Shown here piece after piece: positions 42,901-54,800 of a DNA stretch of 64,000 nucleotides (position 1 is its first letter; the number at the start of each line of letters is the position of its first letter). Source of the stretch: Obelidium mucronatum (taxonomy: Eukaryota; Chytridiomycota; Chytridiomycetes; Chytridiales; Chytriomycetaceae); the NCBI GenBank assembly GCA_025765595.1, contig JAIVFH010000127.1, positions 24,370-88,369 on the forward strand, written 5' to 3'. A program made the translations under genes and the position numbers. The notes beneath the pieces were generated by a model. It did not search any database, was not told the origin of the DNA, and worked only from the letters and a program-made list of their open reading frames with translations.

Positions 42901-45267
42901 ATGAATAAGGCAATACACATGATTTTTGGAGTGATGAATGAGAGAAAGTTGAGAAAATTGTCGCAGCACACACAAATCAATGCCCACGACATCGACGACG
43001 GCATCCACGACGGACAGTGCAGTCTTCCAGGTAACGCCGACAAAAAAAAGAAAATAACGAGACACTCACGCGCCTTACGTAAGCCGGCGGTGTTCCCGGT
43101 CCCGCGCACGCAGACGCTCGCGAAGCAGTTTGCAGAGATCGCGGTGCCCTCGCACGCGGCGTGGTTCTCGCTCGCGGGCGTTGCGGGCGTGGAGCGGCGC
43201 GCGCTGCCTGAGTTCTTCAACGGCCGCCACGCGTCGAAGACGCCGCAGCTGTACGTGCACCACCGCAACTTCATGGTCAACGCGTTCCGCGCGAACCCGC
43301 ACGAGTACCTCTGCGTCACCGCGTGCCGCCGCAACCTCGTCGGCGACGTCGCCGCCGTCGTGCGCATCCACGCCTTCCTCGAGCAGTGGGGCCTCGTCAA
43401 CTACCAGCTCGAGCCGGACGGTCGCCCGAGTCGCGTCGGCCCCGTCTTCCACGGCCACTTCCGCATCACAGCCCATACGCCCGTCGACGCGCTTTCGCTG
43501 GTGTCGGCTCCGTCGGCGGTTGACTGTGAACCACCCAAGGACACTCTACAGTCTCTGCCGCCTGCTACCGATCCAAGTGATCCAAGTGATCCAACGCATA
43601 CGAAGCCCCTCTCCTCCAGCCAGCACGACAAGGACGTCGTGGCCCGGCTGCGCCAGCGTCTCGCTGGCTTGCAGGAACAACGAATCCAGCGCTACAAACG
43701 TGCTCCACCCATAACATGCAGTTCATGCGGCGTCTTGTGTGGTCGCAGTGCCAAACTAGCCAAAGAGTCATTAAGCACCAATCCCACGAACGACCCTGCA
43801 GCTACGACTACTACTGCAACCACAACAACAACCACAACAACAAGCACACCAACTACTACTTCATCAAAACGAACAAAACAAACTGAAACCAGATGGCACT
43901 GCATCAAAGCCATCTCTCTCGACGTTTGCGGAGGCTGTTTTGAAGACGGTCGATTCCCATCCCACCTCCTCAGCTGCGACTTTGTGAAAATCGGGCACGG
44001 CTCAACACCCGAAGAAATCGCACTCCGGAGACTCAACAACGGCGGCAGCAGCGGCAACGACCCAACTGAACCGGAAGAAGAAGAAGACGAAGACGACTCT
44101 ATCGACCTCGAAGAACTCTACGACAATGAATCCGAAGGCGTCGACAAACAACGCCTCCCATGGACCCAAGAAGAAGTGTTTTTGTTGTTGGAAGGGGTAG
44201 AGCATTTCGATGAAGATTGGGGGAAAGTTGCGTTTCATATTGGAACGCGGAGTAAAGAGGAATGTGTGGAACGGTTTCTGGGCATGACGATTGAAGAGCC
44301 GTATTTGGTCGAGGGTGGGGGTAGTGGTGGTGGTGGTGGTGGGGTGGGTGTCTTGGCGTATCGGAATGCGACAGAGTTGTTGAATCGAGTGGAAGAGGGT
44401 GAGAGTTCTAGTGCTCCTACTGGTACTACTACTACTACTACTACTACTACTACATCAAAGAAGAGAAAGAGAAAGTTGAAGGACGTGAAACCAATGTGGC
44501 CCGTCAGTGTATTAGAATCCTTACCAGTAACACCCGTAGAAGATCCTGGAATGGCGCTCTCTGCACTCTTGGCATCCGTAGTAGACAAGGAACTTGGGAA
44601 AGCAGTTGCAGATGCTGGGATTCGAGCATATACACACCATCATCACCACCATCATCATACATTGTCGTCTACCGAAAAAGCGAAGCATCGACGTGGTTCA
44701 ATAGCCACGTCTCCAACCAAAAGTCCTAAACTGTCAACACCGTCATTATCGAATACCGTCGTGGGTCCTCCGTCTTCTTCTGAACTAGAGGTCCGGGCGG
44801 CTGAATTACAACTCAAAAAAGTCGGGCTTGTTCTCGCGAGGTTTGAGAAAATGTCTGCGTTGGTGGAGCATGAGCGGTGTCGACTTGAAACGGATCGGCG
44901 GTCTAATATTATTGAAGGGATTGCGCAGAGAAGAGAGATGCGTGAGATTCGAAAAAAGTTGAAAACTGATGAGGAGGAAGTGGAAGGGTTAGGTGGAGGA
45001 GGAGGTGAACAGTTGGGTGAAGGTGGGGCTGAATTGGCTGGAACTGGAGGTGGGGATGGTGATGAAGAAGAAGAAGATGAGGATGATGATGGTAGTGGTG
45101 TTGGTGATGAGGATGATGATTCTCAGGATGTTGGGACCCCACCAAACGCGCAAGGGTCCAATGAAAGCAATTTTTCCCATGGGGCTGGTGGGGATGGCGA
45201 TGACGAGAACGAAGAGGATGGCGACGGTGAGGAGGAGCAGGAGGAAAATGGAATGGATTTGGGATGA
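42901..45267 (+). CDS. SWIRM-SANT protein (RSC8/SWI3/SMARCC subunit of SWI/SNF-type remodellers)
   Basis: Core subunit of chromatin-remodelling complexes. The SWIRM domain (about residues 70-175) has IAVPSHAAWFSLAGVAGVER, RRALPEFFNGRHASKTPQLY, VTACRRNLVGDVAAVVRIHA and FLEQWGLVNYQLEPDGRPS. A Cys pair region follows (ITCSSCGVLCG ... DVCGGCFEDG, ZZ-like). Then comes an acidic stretch, the SANT domain (about 415-465: PWTQEEVFLLLEGVEHFDED, IGTRSKEECVERFL), a SMARCC-type MALSALLASVVDKELGKAV, a run of eight His, and an acidic Gly/Glu/Asp tail. The SWIRM exon at 43078-43480 is strikingly GC-rich. The first ~45 residues look weak; the true start may be an upstream exon or nearer 43080. Confidence 0.9.
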   Translation: MNKAIHMIFGVMNERKLRKLSQHTQINAHDIDDGIHDGQCSLPGNADKKKKITRHSRALRKPAVFPVPRTQTLAKQFAEIAVPSHAAWFSLAGVAGVERRALPEFFNGRHASKTPQLYVHHRNFMVNAFRANPHEYLCVTACRRNLVGDVAAVVRIHAFLEQWGLVNYQLEPDGRPSRVGPVFHGHFRITAHTPVDALSLVSAPSAVDCEPPKDTLQSLPPATDPSDPSDPTHTKPLSSSQHDKDVVARLRQRLAGLQEQRIQRYKRAPPITCSSCGVLCGRSAKLAKESLSTNPTNDPAATTTTATTTTTTTTSTPTTTSSKRTKQTETRWHCIKAISLDVCGGCFEDGRFPSHLLSCDFVKIGHGSTPEEIALRRLNNGGSSGNDPTEPEEEEDEDDSIDLEELYDNESEGVDKQRLPWTQEEVFLLLEGVEHFDEDWGKVAFHIGTRSKEECVERFLGMTIEEPYLVEGGGSGGGGGGVGVLAYRNATELLNRVEEGESSSAPTGTTTTTTTTTTSKKRKRKLKDVKPMWPVSVLESLPVTPVEDPGMALSALLASVVDKELGKAVADAGIRAYTHHHHHHHHTLSSTEKAKHRRGSIATSPTKSPKLSTPSLSNTVVGPPSSSELEVRAAELQLKKVGLVLARFEKMSALVEHERCRLETDRRSNIIEGIAQRREMREIRKKLKTDEEEVEGLGGGGGEQLGEGGAELAGTGGGDGDEEEEDEDDDGSGVGDEDDDSQDVGTPPNAQGSNESNFSHGAGGDGDDENEEDGDGEEEQEENGMDLG

Positions 45268-45469
45268 TTGAAAATGCGGCCTTCAACGTCTTCAACTCTT
45301 TCCCCCCGAGTCTGCACACATTTTAATATGTAATAAAATAAAGACTTGTATTCACAACTTTGAAATAATTGAAGTAACGTACAAAAGTAAATGATCCCGC
45401 CGGAAAAAAAAATACTGAACTCGGTATTCAGAGGCCAAAAAAATTAACAACCACAAAAAAAAGCCACTC

Positions 45470-46985
45470 ATGCATTTTTTTGGATTTCTCATTGTTGCAT
45501 GTACCGTTACCACTAGCATTCACAGCGCCGTCACATATGAGTTGAGTATAAAAAATTCGCCACTCACTCTCTGCTCATCTAAACCGACTGACAAAGCATT
45601 ATTATATAAAACACACACACACACTGTACAGTTTCAGTAAATATCCACCAATCAATCAAGTTGGTCCCGCCCCGAAACTCGGCTGGGTACAAAAATACCT
45701 ACATTCCTCTTCCTCCAACACCACCACCACAATCCCAACCACACCCGTGAAAATGACGCCAGCATTGCACCCAGACTGGTCCCCCGACATTACATCCTGC
45801 AACAACGCGACTTCATGGGCGATTACGTATGACGATGGGCCTGGGCCTTTTACGGCTGGGTTATTGGATCATTTGAAGTCTGTGGGCGTGAAGGTTACGT
45901 TTTTTGTTGTAGGGAGTAGAGTGAGGGAGGGGAAGGGGCAGGCGGCGGAGGTGTTGTTGAAGGCTTATAAAGCGGGTCATCAGATTGGGTAAGTGGGGGC
46001 TTGTTATTATTCTTATTCTGAAGTAAACTAAAAAATGAATACTACACTATATATAGCATTCAGTAAGTACTTGCGTGGGGTATCGATTATTATGATTAAT
46101 AACCACTTTGCAAACAGCACGTGGAGTCATAAACCAATAACGCTGTTGACAAATGAGCAGCTATTGGGAGAGGTAAGGGGGATTTTTCTTGCGAAAATTA
46201 GTTTTTTTTTTTTTACCGTTTCATTTTTATTTTACTGACTTGTAGATTCTATGGACGGGCAAAATAATACAAGATGCGATTGGCGTGTTTCCAACCTATT
46301 TCAGACCACCGGGGGGAGATATAGATGATCGAACTCGAGCTGTTATTCAATCTGTTGGACTTAAAACTGTTATTTGGAATCAGGTAATTCATTATCAAAA
46401 TCCAAAAAACCTTATACACGCGCTTTTTTTCAAACTCATAATACTCTGATATAGGACTCCAACGACTGGTTCTTTTCAACTGAACCGCCACAACAAAACT
46501 ACACTGAACAGCAAGAACTGCAAAAATTCAAAACCTGGACAACCTCGAAAAAGAAGAAGCCGTCGAATCTTGAAAACCAGCAGCAGCAGCAACCACAGAA
46601 ACCACCTGGAATCATATCAATACAACACGACTTGTTTGCGCGGTCTGTCAAACTAGCGGCTCCGACATTAGAACTTGTGATGAAGACCGGGTTTAAAGTC
46701 ATGCCTGTGGGGCAGTGTATTGGGGATACCCGGGCTAAGGATTGGTATACGCGGTTTGATGATACTTGGCCAGATGAGTTTTTCAAGGTTACGACGAGTA
46801 CTGCTGGTGTTGTTGGGGGAGGTGCTGTTGCGACGGGTGGAGGAATAGAGGCTGAGAATGGGTATCCGCGGGCGGTGGCTGTTGTTACGGATGATGAAGG
46901 GTTTATGGATAATGTGTCTGCGGGATTAATGTTGGTCTGCACGCGAATTTTTGTATTTGTTTGGGTTGTCATTATTATGCTTTAG
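45470..46985 (+). CDS. Chitin/polysaccharide deacetylase (CE4)
   Basis: Removes N-acetyl groups from chitin at the cell surface. Exons: 45470-45540, 45638-45988, 46057-46062, 46118-46172, 46246-46383 and 46455-46985. They join in frame to 383 aa. A signal peptide comes first (HFFGFLIVACTVTTSIHSA). CE4 motifs: TYDDGP (motif 1, the catalytic base and a metal Asp); HTWSH (motif 2, the metal His pair), completed only if the 6-nt micro-exon CATTCA is included; FRPPGGD (motif 3); and VGLKTVIWNQDSNDW (motif 4). The late motif IISIQHDL is present. The C-terminus is hydrophobic (CTRIFVFVWVVIIML) and could be a membrane or GPI-type signal. Confidence 0.9.
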
Positions 46986-47132
46986 TGGAATTCAATTGTA
47001 TATATAAGTATATATTTTTTTTCGGCTTACCATGCAACAATTACTCCTGAATATTCCTTGTGGGAAGGTCGTTGACGTTTTTTAATTGGGTTTGTTTTTC
47101 CCCCAATTACTTCCCAATTCCAAGAAACCAAA

Positions 47133-48475
47133 ATGGAACTCTCTTCCATCGCAGCGCTTTTGACGCATTCGAATGCGACAGTTTCTCAAATCGCGACTTT
47201 TATTCTTTCGACTTCTGCGGCAGCGTCGACAGGTCAACAAAGGAAGAGAGGTCGACAGCGACGGAGCAACAGGAACAGCAACACCTACAACTACAACAGC
47301 AACGAAACAAGAGAATTGTCTGTAAATGAATTAGTTGAAAATGAGCAAGAACTAGTTGGCGGAGATGAAGAAGATGAGGATGAAGAAGTGGATGAGATGG
47401 ACTGCGGCTCAGTCACGGACGATGATGACGGCAATGATGATGAGGATGATGACGTTGAACAAGAAGAACAAAGTCTCTTCCCTTCTTCAACAACGCAAGT
47501 CTTGGCTGGCGACGACATTTGGGCGTGGCAATACCAACAGGAACTCAACGTGTTCCACCAACTACCTGCTGAAATCGTTCTGCAACACCCTGAAGACACC
47601 GACAAGCGACATTCAACTTGCAATTGCTCAAATGTGGGAACCTAACCGGAACGCATATGGATCCCATTCATGGTGGGCTTGGGATCAAGAACAAGATTAT
47701 ATTCCTCTGGAATCCTGGGTCCCCACTTGCTCCAGAATTCTCTGTCGGGCAAACTTTCACCGTCACCGAACTCCTTCAGCCAGTCTCATCATCATCATCA
47801 TCATCTAAATCCCGGAAACGAACGAGAAAATCACAACAAAACGAGTCCAACGACGACGATACCCTCATTGGAATGGAAGTAGACCGAGACGCCATCTACG
47901 ACGAATCCGAACTAACCCCTCAAGAAATCGAAATCCAACGATTCTCAATCGCCTACAAGGCCAAACGCGCCGCCGAACTCGCTCAAGAACACGAACAAAC
48001 CCTTCAATCCCAATACCTAAAAAAGGAGCAAGATCGAGTGGCACTAGAACTTGCATTGCACCAACAATCGTATTCCTTCAAATCGGAAACGTATGCGAGT
48101 GTTTATGGGTCTGTTGAGGCTGCGGAATTGATTATTGAGATGGAAGCGGATTTGCAGGGTTGTTTTGAAGAGAGTGGGGGGATTGGGTCTGTTCCTTTGG
48201 TTATTCCTGTTGGGTTGGAGCCGGAGGTGTATCGAGATATTCAGAGGACCCATCAAAAACGAACGCTTCTTAAATCGGAGGCCTATGCGAAGGAGGAAAG
48301 TGGCCTACAGTGGTGGAAAAGGCTGCTGATATTGAACTGGAGGAAGGCGAAGAACAAGAAGAGGTTTTGGAAGAAGGGCAAGGTTCAAGAAGATGGTGCA
48401 GACTTTGACGAAAATGACTTTTGTCCTATATCAGCAACTCGTGTTTTGTGGCCAGTATTACCAATTCGAAAATAA
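47133..48475 (+). CDS. Acidic hypothetical protein with internal frame changes
   Basis: Starts at ATG 47133 (ELSSIAALLTHSNATVSQIA). It has an acidic Glu/Asp region and GDDIWAWQYQQELNVFHQLP. After a frame change near 47610 it reads LLKCGNLTGTHMDPIHGGLG and FLWNPGSPLAPEFSVGQTF. A basic/Ser stretch follows, then a charged helix (RFSIAYKAKRAAELAQEHEQ) and VPLVIPVGLEPEVYRDIQRT. Two compensating breaks near 48310 and 48385 hide an acidic ADIELEEGEEQEEVLEEGQ segment. It ends PISATRVLWPVLPIRK. No family recognised. The three breaks suggest base errors, or a pseudogene. Confidence 0.55.
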
Positions 48476-48864
48476 ACTTTAAATGAAATCAGAGATCGGA
48501 AATGAAATATTTATATTTCCTTTATCATGATTCTGAATCAGCCCGTTGCAGATGACAATCCGAAACGAAATCAACGACCTTGTAACACGTTTGTCATACT
48601 TTACTGATCTAGAATTATAAAATTTAGTTATTATTTACTGGATAATTATTTAATAGTCCCTTATATTATTTTTTTTGACCCCATTTCGTGTCAATGAATC
48701 TAGTTGAGTCTTCGAGATGACCCCCTTCGTCTCCCGGCCATCAGCATCCCGACCAAAGCAGCATTCTCTAGCTGAATGATGCCGATCCCATGAAATACGC
48801 ACCTTCTCAATAACAATCCTTCACTCTGTCATACTTACCAAACCCTCTCATGGCAGACTCCCCC

Positions 48865-51800
48865 TGAAGAAACAGTCGCAACGACGACTGTTCTGGCTGG
48901 AGACCCGGAACCTCATCATGATACCATTACCACCACTACCACGACCGTAGATGGTGCTGAAACTATTACCACAAAAGTGATTACAAGCGTTATTGAAGTG
49001 AGGAAAAACCACACCCTTATTATTAGCTTTCAAACCTACACACACACACACACCACTGAATTGATTCATTAACAAAAATAAAAACAGAACTCATCAGATG
49101 AAATCTCATCTTCCCGCACAAGCGACACACCAGACCCCATCGTGATCCAAAACGAATCAACCATCATTGGAGAAAACGGCGAGATTGTGAAGGAAATCAC
49201 AGTCACCGAAACCCACCAAGTTACGTCCTTGAAACCAGTCGAGATTGTTGTCGAGGAAGCTGAGAAGCGCTATGAAGAGACTGTTGTTGAAGAAGGAGAG
49301 TTGGATATTGTTTGGCTGGCTGGAGAGATTCGAGCCAATGTTGGAATCGCGGCTTTAGAGCTGAATGATAATGAATTTACAAGTGCGGATATTCTTCTTA
49401 TTTCGGAGGTTTGTGACTGGGGATTTCTTGTTTTTGTCTTTGTGTTTTTGGAGACTCACAAGCTTCGATTTGATAAAAAAGGCACTCCACACAAACACAA
49501 CCTTGGAGAAATTGGATCTTCAAGGAAACGAAATCAAAGATGATGGACTCCTTGCGATTGCAACTGCACTTGGAATCAACGAGCATTTGCGAGAACTCTA
49601 TATTGGTCAGCAGCAGCTGATCGCTAGTCCCGAAGTCGAAGAGGCTTTGGCTGCAGCCATAATCAAGAACCAACAGTAAGTTGGAAATATTATACTCCAA
49701 TGTCCCAGCCATCTTGACCCTTTTTTCATTTTCGATCAGTATTCTTGTTTTCACATACACGTTCCAAAACGTTTCTCTGCGCACACAAGTGGACGAAGCA
49801 CTCTCTCGGAATGCTGCAGCTTATGCTATTTATAAATCTCGGAAACACGTGAAAACCATCTATGTTGAAGAAACGACAGAAGTTACCACTGTCAAAAAGG
49901 AGCGAGAAGTTGTGAAAACGGCAGAAGAAGCTCATGCAGAGGCTCTTGAATTGGAAGCAGCAGCTGCAGCAGCAGCAGCGGCATCAAAAACAAAACAAAC
50001 TGAATCTGTGGAAATCCTAGACGGCTGCCTAAAACCAACCGAGGAGACGTGCGAGGGGGTGGTAGTTGATGCACCGGCTCCAACTGATGTCACCATTGAG
50101 GAACTACCAGTAGATCCTATCCAAGAAGCTGACTCTGCGGTCGCACGCTCTGTAGAAGTGGTGCAACCTGTTGAGGAAGCATGTGTAAAGCCAACTGTGC
50201 TCGAAGTTGAAACGGTTGCAGAAACCGCCCGAACTGTTCGTACCAATCATATTATCCACTGTCCGTTGACTTTCGATTATTATTGTCTCTAGGAAACTGT
50301 TTTGGCTGAAGTGTGCGAGACTCCTGCCGAAACGACTGTTACTGAAGTTGTGGTCGAGACCGTCTCTACTCCAGCCGAGACTATTGTCTCCGAGACTGTG
50401 GTAACTGAGACTATTGTTGTTGACGCGTGTGTGGATGCTGCTCCAGCGGAAACACGCGATATTGTTGTCATTGAAACTGCCGACGCGCCAGCTGAATGCG
50501 CCACTGCTGAAGCTGTCACTGAATGTGCGCCTGTTGAAGTCGTGGAAGTTGCTCCAGTTGAAGCCGCCGTTGCTGAAGTCGCCGCTACTGAAACCATTGT
50601 GGAGGAGGTCCCAGCTGAAACCAAGGAAGTTGTTGTTGAAACTTACACCGAGTCAACGTACACTCCAGTCGCCGAGTCTGCTCCAGTTGAAGCCGCCGTT
50701 GCTGAGGTTACCACCACCGAAACCATTGTGCAGGAGGTCCCAGCTGAAACCAAGGAAGTCGTTGTAGAGACATACACGGAGTCATCGTACACTCCAGTTG
50801 CGGAAACGGCTGCTCCAGTCGTTGATGTGGTTGAAGTTGCCGTTTCTGAAGTTGCTGTGCCACTCGAGACTGTCACGGAAACCGTCGTTGTTGCTGAAGA
50901 GGCGCCCAAGAAGCTGGGTCTCTTTGGCTCTCTGTTTGGCCGCAAGCCATCTGCTAGCACCACTACTACCAAGACTACCACCACAACCACTACCACTACC
51001 ATCACTTCTGGTGGCGAGGAAACTGTTGCTGTCGTTACAGACCAGCAAGTCACCGAAGCTGTTGAGGCGCCATGTGCTGTGGAAACAATTGTTGAGGAAA
51101 CTCCAGTTGTTGAAACAGTTGTGGAAAAGGTGGCCGTTGTGGAGACTGGTGAGTGCGCTGGAGAAGCTCGTGATACAGTGAATGAAGTTGGCTCTGTTGC
51201 TAAAGTTTCGACTTTAGAAATGGCTTTAGTAGCAGATGAATGCGTTGGTGTTGATGCTTCATTAACCAGTACATCCGCTGATGATGGTCAAATGACAGAG
51301 GAGATTTGTGCACAACCAAGTTTGGCTCAAACTGTTACATCGGATCAGTCGGTTTCATTTCCCGAAACGAAGCTCCCGAAACGTCGCATTATCATCGAAA
51401 GAATTGTGGGTGATGTTTCGTCGCAGCCAAGTGCGTCTCATGGAACTGTTTTGTCTGGAGTCCAGGCACAGACCGAATTTATTGCCGAGGATTCTGGTTT
51501 GGATGTAGTTCAAGAGCGGAGTTCATTGGCGCCGGAGTCAGATTATATTTTGGAGCCTGGAACTCTCCACGCAAATCACGATTCTGTTGATTTTATTGAT
51601 CAAGAAGCGAATCAAGAGACTATGGAAGTTTCTGACGATTCATACCCAATAGAGGAAGAGCGCACCCGACTTTCCTTAGGCGATGTAAAGGAATCTGATT
51701 TTGACACCTATGAGGAATACCTTTCTGCCCAAGATTCTGCGTCTTTGCAGATTGTTGAACGTGAATCCATGTCAGAAACTCCTTGTGTACCAGATGAGGT

Positions 51801-54800
51801 CGAAAATTTGGAGAATGGCTTTATCGGTCAAGAGACGCTTGAATTAATTGAAGAAGAGGACGTTGACGTGGGAATGGATGTGGAAGACGTTGTGGCTGAA
51901 TATGCCGTGAATGAAACCTCGCTCGATGATGTGGAAGCTGAGCAAACTGGGAGCGCAAATGACGAAGTTGTGAACAAAGGAAAAGAACCCGCTCAAGTCT
52001 CCCCAAAGCCAAAGAAAATGACGTCGATTACGCAGTGGCCCAAAGTCAAAGCAATGGCGAGAAACTTTGAAGCCGTTGCTGAAGCGACTGTCCAAAAGCC
52101 GTCAGCTCCCGCTTCAAGGAAACCTGTCACCACGAAAAAACCGTCAGTCTCTACGATTCCCAAATCTTCGTCTGTTACGAGGCCTACATTGTCATCTTCA
52201 AGCAAGTCAACAACAACCGAATCCTCGAAGCCATCTGTAAAGGCGTCTCAATCATCCTCTTCTTCTCCAGCTAAGCCACTGTCTGCCAAAACAAGTGTCA
52301 CCACGAAAAGAGTCTCAGCCGCCTCCATCCCAGTGCCGTCTCGCAAGCCGACTCCCTCCTCCCCTTCTTCCAAAGTCCCCACCGCGCCCGTGATTACGCG
52401 GGCCACTGCGGGATCCCTGTCCCCTGCGGTCAAAGTTTCTTCCACAAGATCCAATGCCACACTATCACCCACACCATCGCGTTCCACTTTAAAGAAAACA
52501 ATTTCAACCAAAGCCCCACTGGCTCCAGTAACCTCGGCCACGTCTGTCACAACCAAGGCATGTGCCTTCCCTTTAATTCTCCCAAATCTTCTTAAAAACC
52601 TCTGAAATATACAGGTTGCGACATCTACCAAGTCCTCGAGCAGCGATCCTGCAGCTAACACACGCCACATTGTTGTCATTGAAACTGCCGACGCGCCAGC
52701 TGAATGCGCCACTGCTGAAGCTGTCACCGAATGTGCGCCTGTTGAAGTCGTGGAAGTTGCCCCAGTTGAAGCCGCCGTTGCTGAGGTTACCACCACCGAA
52801 ACCATTGTGCAGGAGGTCCCAGCTGAAACCAAGGAAGTCGTTGTAGAGACATACACGGAGTCATCGTACACTCCAGTTGCGGAAACGGCTGCTCCAGTCG
52901 TTGATGTGGTTGAAGTTGCCGTTTCTGAAGTTGCTGTGCCACTCGAGACTGTCACGGAAACCGTCGTTGTTGCTGAAGAGGCGCCCAAGAAGCTGGGTCT
53001 CTTTGGCTCTCTGTTTGGCCGCAAGCCATCTGCTAGCACCACTACTACCAAGACTACCACCACAACCACTACCACTACCATCACTTCTGGTGGCGAGGAA
53101 ACTGTTGCTGTCGTTACAGACCAGCAAGTCACCGAAGCTGTTGACGCGCCATGTGCTGTGGAAACAATTGTTGAGGAAACTCCAGTTGTTGAAACAGTTG
53201 TGGAAAAGGTGGCCGTTGTGGAGACTGTTGAGTCTGTCACGGAAGCTCCAATTCATGCTGAATGCGCTGTTGTTGAGACTCCAGCCGTCGAAACTATTTC
53301 CGCTGTTGGTGAGCCACTGGAGGCTGTTGCCGAAGCTCCAGTTGTTGCTGAATGTGCCGTTGTTGCTGAGACTCCAGCCGTGGAAATCTCAGCGGTTGGC
53401 GAGCCGCTTGAAGCTGTTGCCGAGAGTCCAGCTGTTCCAGAATGTGCTGCCGATGAGGCTCCAGCAGTAGTTGTCGAAGTCGTTGATATTCCTGTTGAGC
53501 GCGCGATTGAAGCGACACAGCCAGTTGAAGACGCGTGTGCTGAGTCTGCTGTGGCTGAAGTTGCTGCTGTGGAGGAAACCGTGGTTGTCGAGGAAGTCGA
53601 AACTGTCCGCCGTCACGGTATTCTGGAGCGCATTGTGGAATCTGTTGGAAACGCAGTTGAAACCGTGGAACACACGATTTCAGACCTGATTCACACGGAA
53701 CCGGCAGAAACCGTTGTTTCTGTGAGTATACTTTTTTATTGTTGTGTTTTTCTGATCTTCCCTGTTTTCCCCTATTCCAGGAAACTGTTGTGACTGAAGT
53801 GTGCGAGACTCCTGCTGAAACGACTGTTACTGAAGTTGTGGTCGAGACCGTCTCTACTCCAGCCGAGACTATTGTCTCCGAGACTGTGGTAACTGAGACT
53901 ATTGTTGTTGACGCGTGTGTGGATGCTGCTCCAGCGGAAACACGCGATATTGTTGTCATTGAAACTGCCGACGCGCCAGCTGAATGCGCCACTGCTGAAG
54001 CTGTCACCGAATGTGCGCCTGTTGAAGTCGTGGAAGTTGCCCCAGTTGAAGCCGCCGTTGCTGAGGTTACCACCACCGAAACCATTGTGCAGGAGGTCCC
54101 AGCTGAAACCAAGGAAGTCGTTGTAGAGACATACACGGAGTCATCGTACACTCCAGTTGCGGAAACGGCTGCTCCAGTCGTTGATGTGGTTGAAGTTGCC
54201 GTTTCTGAAGTTGCTGTGCCACTCGAGACTGTCACGGAAACCGTCGTTGTTGCTGAAGAGGCGCCCAAGAAGCTGGGTCTCTTTGGCTCTCTGTTTGGCC
54301 GCAAGCCATCTGCTAGCACCACTACTACCAAGACTACCACCACAACCACTACCACTACCATCACTTCTGGTGGCGAGGAAACTGTTGCTGTCGTTACAGA
54401 CCAGCAAGTCACCGAAGCTGTTGACGCGCCATGTGCTGTGGAAACAATTGTTGAGGAAACTCCAGTTGTTGAAACAGTTGTGGAAAAGGTGGCCGTTGTG
54501 GAGACTGTTGAGTCTGTCACGGAAGCTCCAATTCATGCTGAATGCGCTGTTGTTGAGACTCCAGCCGTCGAAACTATTTCCGCTGTTGGTGAGCCACTGG
54601 AGGCTGTTGCCGAAGCTCCAGTTGTTGCTGAATGTGCCGTTGTTGCTGAGACTCCAGCCGTGGAAATCTCAGCGGTTGGCGAGCCGCTTGAAGCTGTTGC
54701 CGAGACTCCAGCTGTTCCAGAATGTGCTGCCGATGAGGCTCCAGCAGTAGTTGTCGAAGTCGTTGATATTCCTGTTGAGCGCGCGATTGAAGCGACACAG

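Noticed and set aside
43031..43084. Intron in the SWIRM gene start (gtaacgcc...acgtaag)
   Set aside because: Its removal would shift the frame and the read-through is open. Kept only as a doubt about the start.
44635..44658. Engineered His tag in the SWIRM protein
   Set aside because: The run of eight His is encoded by mixed CAT/CAC codons inside a low-complexity tail, as in natural poly-His tracts.
53294..54520. A 408-codon minus-strand frame opposite the giant repeat gene
   Set aside because: It mirrors the GAA/GTT-rich codons of the sense gene. The plus-strand frame is supported by introns and LRR modules.
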